The notes below the pieces were generated by a model. The model made no database searches. It was not told where the DNA came from and saw nothing but the letters and a program-made list of their open reading frames with translations. Positions 59,675 through 64,000 of a stretch of DNA of 64,000 nt are shown piece by piece. The position numbers and the translations under genes were made by a program. Origin of the DNA: Arthrobacter sp. zg-Y844 (GTDB taxonomy: Bacteria; Actinomycetota; Actinomycetes; Actinomycetales; Micrococcaceae); contig NZ_JANFLS010000003.1 of assembly GCF_024385465.1 (NCBI RefSeq), positions 1-64,000 of the forward strand, in the 5' to 3' direction. How positions within the stretch are numbered: position 1 is the first letter of the stretch; each line of letters opens with the position of its first letter.

Positions 59675-60298
59675 ATGAGCCAATACCCTCGGGATGAGTT
59701 CGACAAGGTCCCCGAAACGTCCGCGCGGCAGGGCGTGCACCGCGAACGCCTCATTCCCTCGCGTTCCAACGGGCTGGGGCTGCTGATCACCGTGGGTGTG
59801 CTCGCTCTGCTGATCGGCTTGGCAGCCTACTTTGTCCTGCCGCGGCTGGGCATCGGTTCCGGTTCCGCTGGTCCGTCCCCGGAGGCACAGGCTTCGGCCC
59901 CTGCTTCCGCGTCCGCCTCAGCTGCAGCCACACCGACTCCCGAGGCGAAGGCCGAGGATGCCTCACCGAGTCCTGCTCCGGCATCCACTCCAACGCCCAC
60001 TCCAACGCCGACGCCGACTGCGCCCGCGATTGACCGTACCCAGCCGGTTGCAGTGTTCAACGCCAGCGGCGTGACCGGACTTGGTGCAGGCGTTTCCGGA
60101 CGGATGTCCGCTGCAGGATGGGCAGTTGGAACGGTGGCCAACTGGGCCGGTGCGCCCCAGCAGGGATCCGGCGTCTACTACAGCTCACCGGAGCTGGCTG
60201 CCAATGCGCAGGAAATCGGTGCGCAGCTGGGCATTCCCGCGTTGGAAACACCCGGCTTCACCAGCGTCACCGTGATCCTGGGCCCCGGATACCGGTAA
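59675..60298 (+). CDS. Membrane protein with LytR C-terminal (LytR_C) domain
   Basis: A 207-residue protein: cytoplasmic N-terminus (1-34), one membrane helix (about 35-55), an Ala/Ser/Thr/Pro-rich spacer (58-120) with repeated PTPT, and a LytR_C domain (about 123-207) opening VAVFNASGVTGLGAGVSGRM. These domains accompany cell-wall polymer ligases. Located outside the membrane. It precedes cspA by 200 bases. Confidence 0.82.
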   Translation: MSQYPRDEFDKVPETSARQGVHRERLIPSRSNGLGLLITVGVLALLIGLAAYFVLPRLGIGSGSAGPSPEAQASAPASASASAAATPTPEAKAEDASPSPAPASTPTPTPTPTPTAPAIDRTQPVAVFNASGVTGLGAGVSGRMSAAGWAVGTVANWAGAPQQGSGVYYSSPELAANAQEIGAQLGIPALETPGFTSVTVILGPGYR

Positions 60299-60455
60299 AC
60301 GGGGCGTTCGGGTAAAAAGACCATAACGTTATCAACACGCCTGTATGTGATCGGGATCACCGTAGTTAGAGTGATGCCAGCCGGTTTGCGCTGCTGACCT
60401 CGGCCTCCCCCGGGAACCGACAGAGGGACGGATCCGGCGCCTCCGGCGTCCAAGC

Positions 60456-60475
60456 ATGCCGCCGGAGGGCGGCAT
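60456..60475 (+). promoter_or_regulatory. Hairpin in the leader of the cold-shock gene
   Basis: ATGCCGCC / GGCGGCAT with loop GGAG, an 8-bp perfect stem ending 24 bases before the csp ATG and just before its ribosome site (TTGGAGAAAGATC). It could affect translation with temperature, as in other csp leaders, but this is inference. Confidence 0.4.
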
Positions 60476-60499
60476 CGGAATCTAGGTTGGAGAAAGATC

Positions 60500-60703
60500 A
60501 TGGCGCAGGGGATCGTCAAGTGGTTCAACGGTGAAAAAGGGTACGGCTTTATTACCCTCGACGAAGCCGAAACGGATGTGTTCGTCCACTGGTCCGCCAT
60601 CCAGGCATCGGGTTACCGGACGCTGGAAGAAGGACAACGGGTGGAGTTCGAAATCGGCCAGGGCCAGAAGGGTCCGCAGGCCGAGGAAGTCCGCGCAGTG
60701 TAG
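60500..60703 (+). CDS. cspA: Cold-shock protein (CspA family)
   Basis: A 67-residue cold-shock domain protein. RNP1 is KGYGFIT (residues 14-20) and RNP2 is VFVHWSAI. It binds single-stranded RNA/DNA and acts as RNA chaperone. Ribosome site TTGGAGAAAGATC. Preceded by a 200-base leader and followed by a strong terminator. Confidence 0.95.
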   Translation: MAQGIVKWFNGEKGYGFITLDEAETDVFVHWSAIQASGYRTLEEGQRVEFEIGQGQKGPQAEEVRAV

Positions 60704-60744
60704 GCCACTCCAAGTAACACCCTCTCGGCTTGGGGACGGGATCG

Positions 60745-60779
60745 GCAGCGGCGGAGCTTCGGCTCCGCCGCTGCTTTTG
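60745..60779 (+). terminator. Terminator of the cold-shock gene
   Basis: A 13-bp perfect stem GCAGCGGCGGAGC (60745-60757) / GCTCCGCCGCTGC (60762-60774) with a UUCG tetraloop, followed by TTTT. Confidence 0.92.
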
Positions 60780-60840
60780 CATTCGCCCGCCGGCTGCGGT
60801 CGGGAACGAATGTGAACCGGGTGGCATGTCGGCGTGATCG

Positions 60841-60867
60841 CTTGCACTCAGTGTGTGGGAGTGCTAA
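60841..60867 (+). promoter_or_regulatory. CIRCE element 1 (HrcA operator) and groEL promoter
   Basis: CTTGCACTC-N9-GAGTGCTAA matches the CIRCE consensus TTAGCACTC-N9-GAGTGCTAA at 16 of 18 arm positions. It overlaps a promoter: TTGCAC (60842-60847), 17-base spacer, TAATTA (60865-60870). Confidence 0.8.
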
Positions 60868-60875
60868 TTATTGAC

Positions 60876-62697
<1,822 letters not shown>

Positions 62698-62733
62698 GCC
62701 CCCCGCAGCTCCTGCCTAAAGCGTAAGTAAGAG

Positions 62734-62764
62734 GCGCGGCACCCGGACCGGGTGCCGCGCTTCT
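62734..62764 (+). terminator. Terminator of groEL
   Basis: A 13-bp perfect palindrome GCGCGGCACCCGG (62734-62746) / CCGGGTGCCGCGC (62748-62760) followed by TTCTTGCATTT, 37 bases after groEL. It lies between convergent groEL and the WXG100 gene. Confidence 0.88.
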
Positions 62765-62825
62765 TGCATTTAAGGGCGTACCGCCCTGCCAAGCGCCGGT
62801 GCAGCCCCCGGCATCGGCGGCGCGG

Positions 62826-63116
62826 TCAGTGCATAAAGAGCGAAGTGTTCGCCGCCTCCGTCTCGGCGTACTGCGCCGATGCGAAGGCCAGCGCCTGGTT
62901 GATGCTGTCCAGCGATTCCTCCACCCGGGCCTGCGTAGCCCGCCAGTCGGTAACCAGCAGCTGGAAATTGGACGACGCCGATCCCCGCCAGATCTCACTC
63001 AACGAGGCCAGCCCGGCCTGCATTCCGTTCACGTCTGCCCGCAGGCGTTCGATGGTTCCCTGCACTTCGGCACTCTTGGCAGCCAGCGCCTCGCTGTCCA
63101 CGGCAAATAAAGGCAT
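62826..63116 (-). CDS. WXG100 family (ESAT-6-like) protein
   Basis: A 96-residue, two-helix WXG100 protein with the central turn IWRGSASSNF (WxG, residues 43-45). WXG100 proteins are exported by ESX/type VII systems as helical hairpin dimers. The ATG at 63116 has AGGAGGAAATC before it; the longer open frame upstream is not coding. No ESX core genes (eccC, eccD, mycP) or second WXG100 gene are within the window, so it appears solitary here. Confidence 0.82.
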   Translation of the reverse strand: MPLFAVDSEALAAKSAEVQGTIERLRADVNGMQAGLASLSEIWRGSASSNFQLLVTDWRATQARVEESLDSINQALAFASAQYAETEAANTSLFMH

Positions 63117-63298
63117 GATTTCCTCCTGGTAGCGGCTTGGATCGGATACCGGAAGGGTAGGGTGGCAGACGGCCGTCAACGCGCGGACCACCAACGGGTG
63201 TGGAGTTGCCGCGGCGGGTCTGCGTCGGGGAACCACGTTGTGGAGGGCAGCACGGTCCCTCCTGCCCCTCTGGAGCCCCCGCGTGCGCCCGGGGAGGG

Positions 63299-64000
63299 TC
63301 AGTTGTCGCCAGCCTCGTCCGGACGCTCGGGGAACTGCTCCGGAGCGCGGTAGGGCAGGCGGATGGAGAGGGTGGCGCCTCCGCCTTCTGTTTCGGCCAG
63401 CCGCACCGTCCCGTCGTGCTGGGCCACCAGTGCCGCCACGATAGCCAGCCCGAGGCCGGTGCCGCCGGTCTCCCGGTAGCGGGAGGAATCGGCGCGGTAG
63501 AAGCGTTCAAACACCCGTGCGGCGTCGTCCTCGGAAATCCCGGGCCCGTGGTCCCGTACCTCCAGTACCGCATCCATCCGGTCATGGATAACGGGGGCAA
63601 CTCCGACTGCCACTTCGATGGGGGAACCCGCCGGTGTGTAGCGCAGGGCGTTGGTCATGAGGTTCGCCACGACCTGCCGCAGCCGGGCCTCGTCTCCCAT
63701 GGTGGGTGCGCTCTGCGGCGCGTGGCCGTCCAGCCCCACCACCCGAATGTTCCGATCGGGTGCGCTGGCCCGCGCGTCCAGTGCGGCGTCGTTGCCCAGG
63801 ATCATCAGGTCCACCGGCTCGTATTCGAGCGGGCGCTGCTCGTCCACCCGGGCCAGGGTCAGGAGGTCCTCGACCAGTTGTCCCATACGCTTGGCTTCGC
63901 TCTCGATCCGGCCCATGGCGGCGGAGATCTCTTCGGGTTCCTGGAGGGCACCGTGACGGTACAGCTCCGAGAATCCGCGGATGGTCACCAGCGGGGTCCG
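63299..64000 (-). CDS. Sensor histidine kinase, C-terminal part (5' end outside window)
   Basis: The last 233 residues of a histidine kinase; the gene runs off the right edge. At the edge the sequence reads RTPLVTIRGFSELYR, the end of the HisKA motif (the phospho-accepting His would be two or three residues before). Then the HATPase boxes: N box NLMTNALRYTP, G1 DHGPGIS, F box FERFYRADS, and G2 GGTGLGLAI. A PhoR/MprB-like kinase of a two-component pair; the response regulator would be to the right. Confidence 0.9.
   Translation of the reverse strand, partial: RTPLVTIRGFSELYRHGALQEPEEISAAMGRIESEAKRMGQLVEDLLTLARVDEQRPLEYEPVDLMILGNDAALDARASAPDRNIRVVGLDGHAPQSAPTMGDEARLRQVVANLMTNALRYTPAGSPIEVAVGVAPVIHDRMDAVLEVRDHGPGISEDDAARVFERFYRADSSRYRETGGTGLGLAIVAALVAQHDGTVRLAETEGGGATLSIRLPYRAPEQFPERPDEAGDN

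Overview
The window is high-GC DNA (roughly two thirds G+C, judged by eye) from an actinobacterium, most likely an Arthrobacter-like member of the Micrococcaceae. Support for this: GTG and TTG starts, a DUF4032 kinase-like protein, DUF3263 and LytR_C proteins, a MsiK/UgpC-type shared ABC ATPase, OtsA/OtsB trehalose synthesis, a WXG100 protein, and a groEL without an adjacent groES under two HrcA (CIRCE) operators. It is chromosomal in character: it opens in the 3' end of a 5S rRNA gene and carries a tRNA-Thr.

Layout. 1-9.7 kb: end of an rRNA operon, then carbohydrate and trehalose functions (GlcD-like flavoprotein, GH13 glucosidase, DUF4190 and DUF4032 proteins, UgpC-type ATPase, otsB-otsA). 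9.8-10.9 kb: membrane-anchored DsbA-like protein and tRNA-Thr(TGT). 10.9-13.9 kb: a gene-poor stretch with a broken HTH/excisionase-like gene, a phosphoesterase-like fragment, two orphan membrane proteins and hairpins; it looks like the eroded remains of an island beside the tRNA. 13.9-17.4 kb: phosphoglycerate-mutase-type phosphatase, DUF4259 protein, AAA ATPase and a membrane protein. 17.4-22.2 kb: a tightly coupled nucleoside operon (nucleoside hydrolase, two tandem-duplicated MFS transporters, ribokinase). 22.2-25.3 kb: a small basic protein, a quinone-reductase-like enzyme and a Cds1-like PLP enzyme.

25.3-34.7 kb is the most interesting part. It holds an NMT1/Tau-type ABC importer, a type I (VOC) extradiol dioxygenase, a 6PGDH-like DUF1932 dehydrogenase, a GntR/FCD regulator, and a coupled operon for 4-oxalomesaconate tautomerase, 4-oxalomesaconate hydratase (LigJ) and 4-carboxy-4-hydroxy-2-oxoadipate aldolase (LigK). 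Each of the four transcription units has one exact copy of the 12-bp palindrome ATTGT-CA-ACAAT near its promoter, a plausible operator for the local GntR protein. The genes read as uptake of an aromatic carboxylate, ring cleavage, and conversion to pyruvate plus oxaloacetate, with a dioxygenase family different from the usual LigAB/GalA type.

34.8-54.2 kb is mixed housekeeping and accessory content: GNAT, a coiled-coil/membrane pair, a Cys-less transglutaminase-like protein, an MbcA/ParS-like antitoxin, Pth2, MFS transporters, two SDRs, an NhaA-DsbA fusion with a tyrosine phosphatase, an acetyl-CoA hydrolase/CoA-transferase, an S4 protein, an HNH nuclease, a DUF1540 protein, ZapE, DoxX, an aldo/keto reductase and a CYTH/CHAD protein. 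54.3-64 kb: FemX-like transferase, ThrE-type exporter, siderophore-interacting protein, uracil-DNA glycosylase, DUF3263, LytR_C, cold-shock protein, GroEL, WXG100 protein, and a sensor histidine kinase cut by the window end. All family names come from motif recognition by eye; no database search was run.
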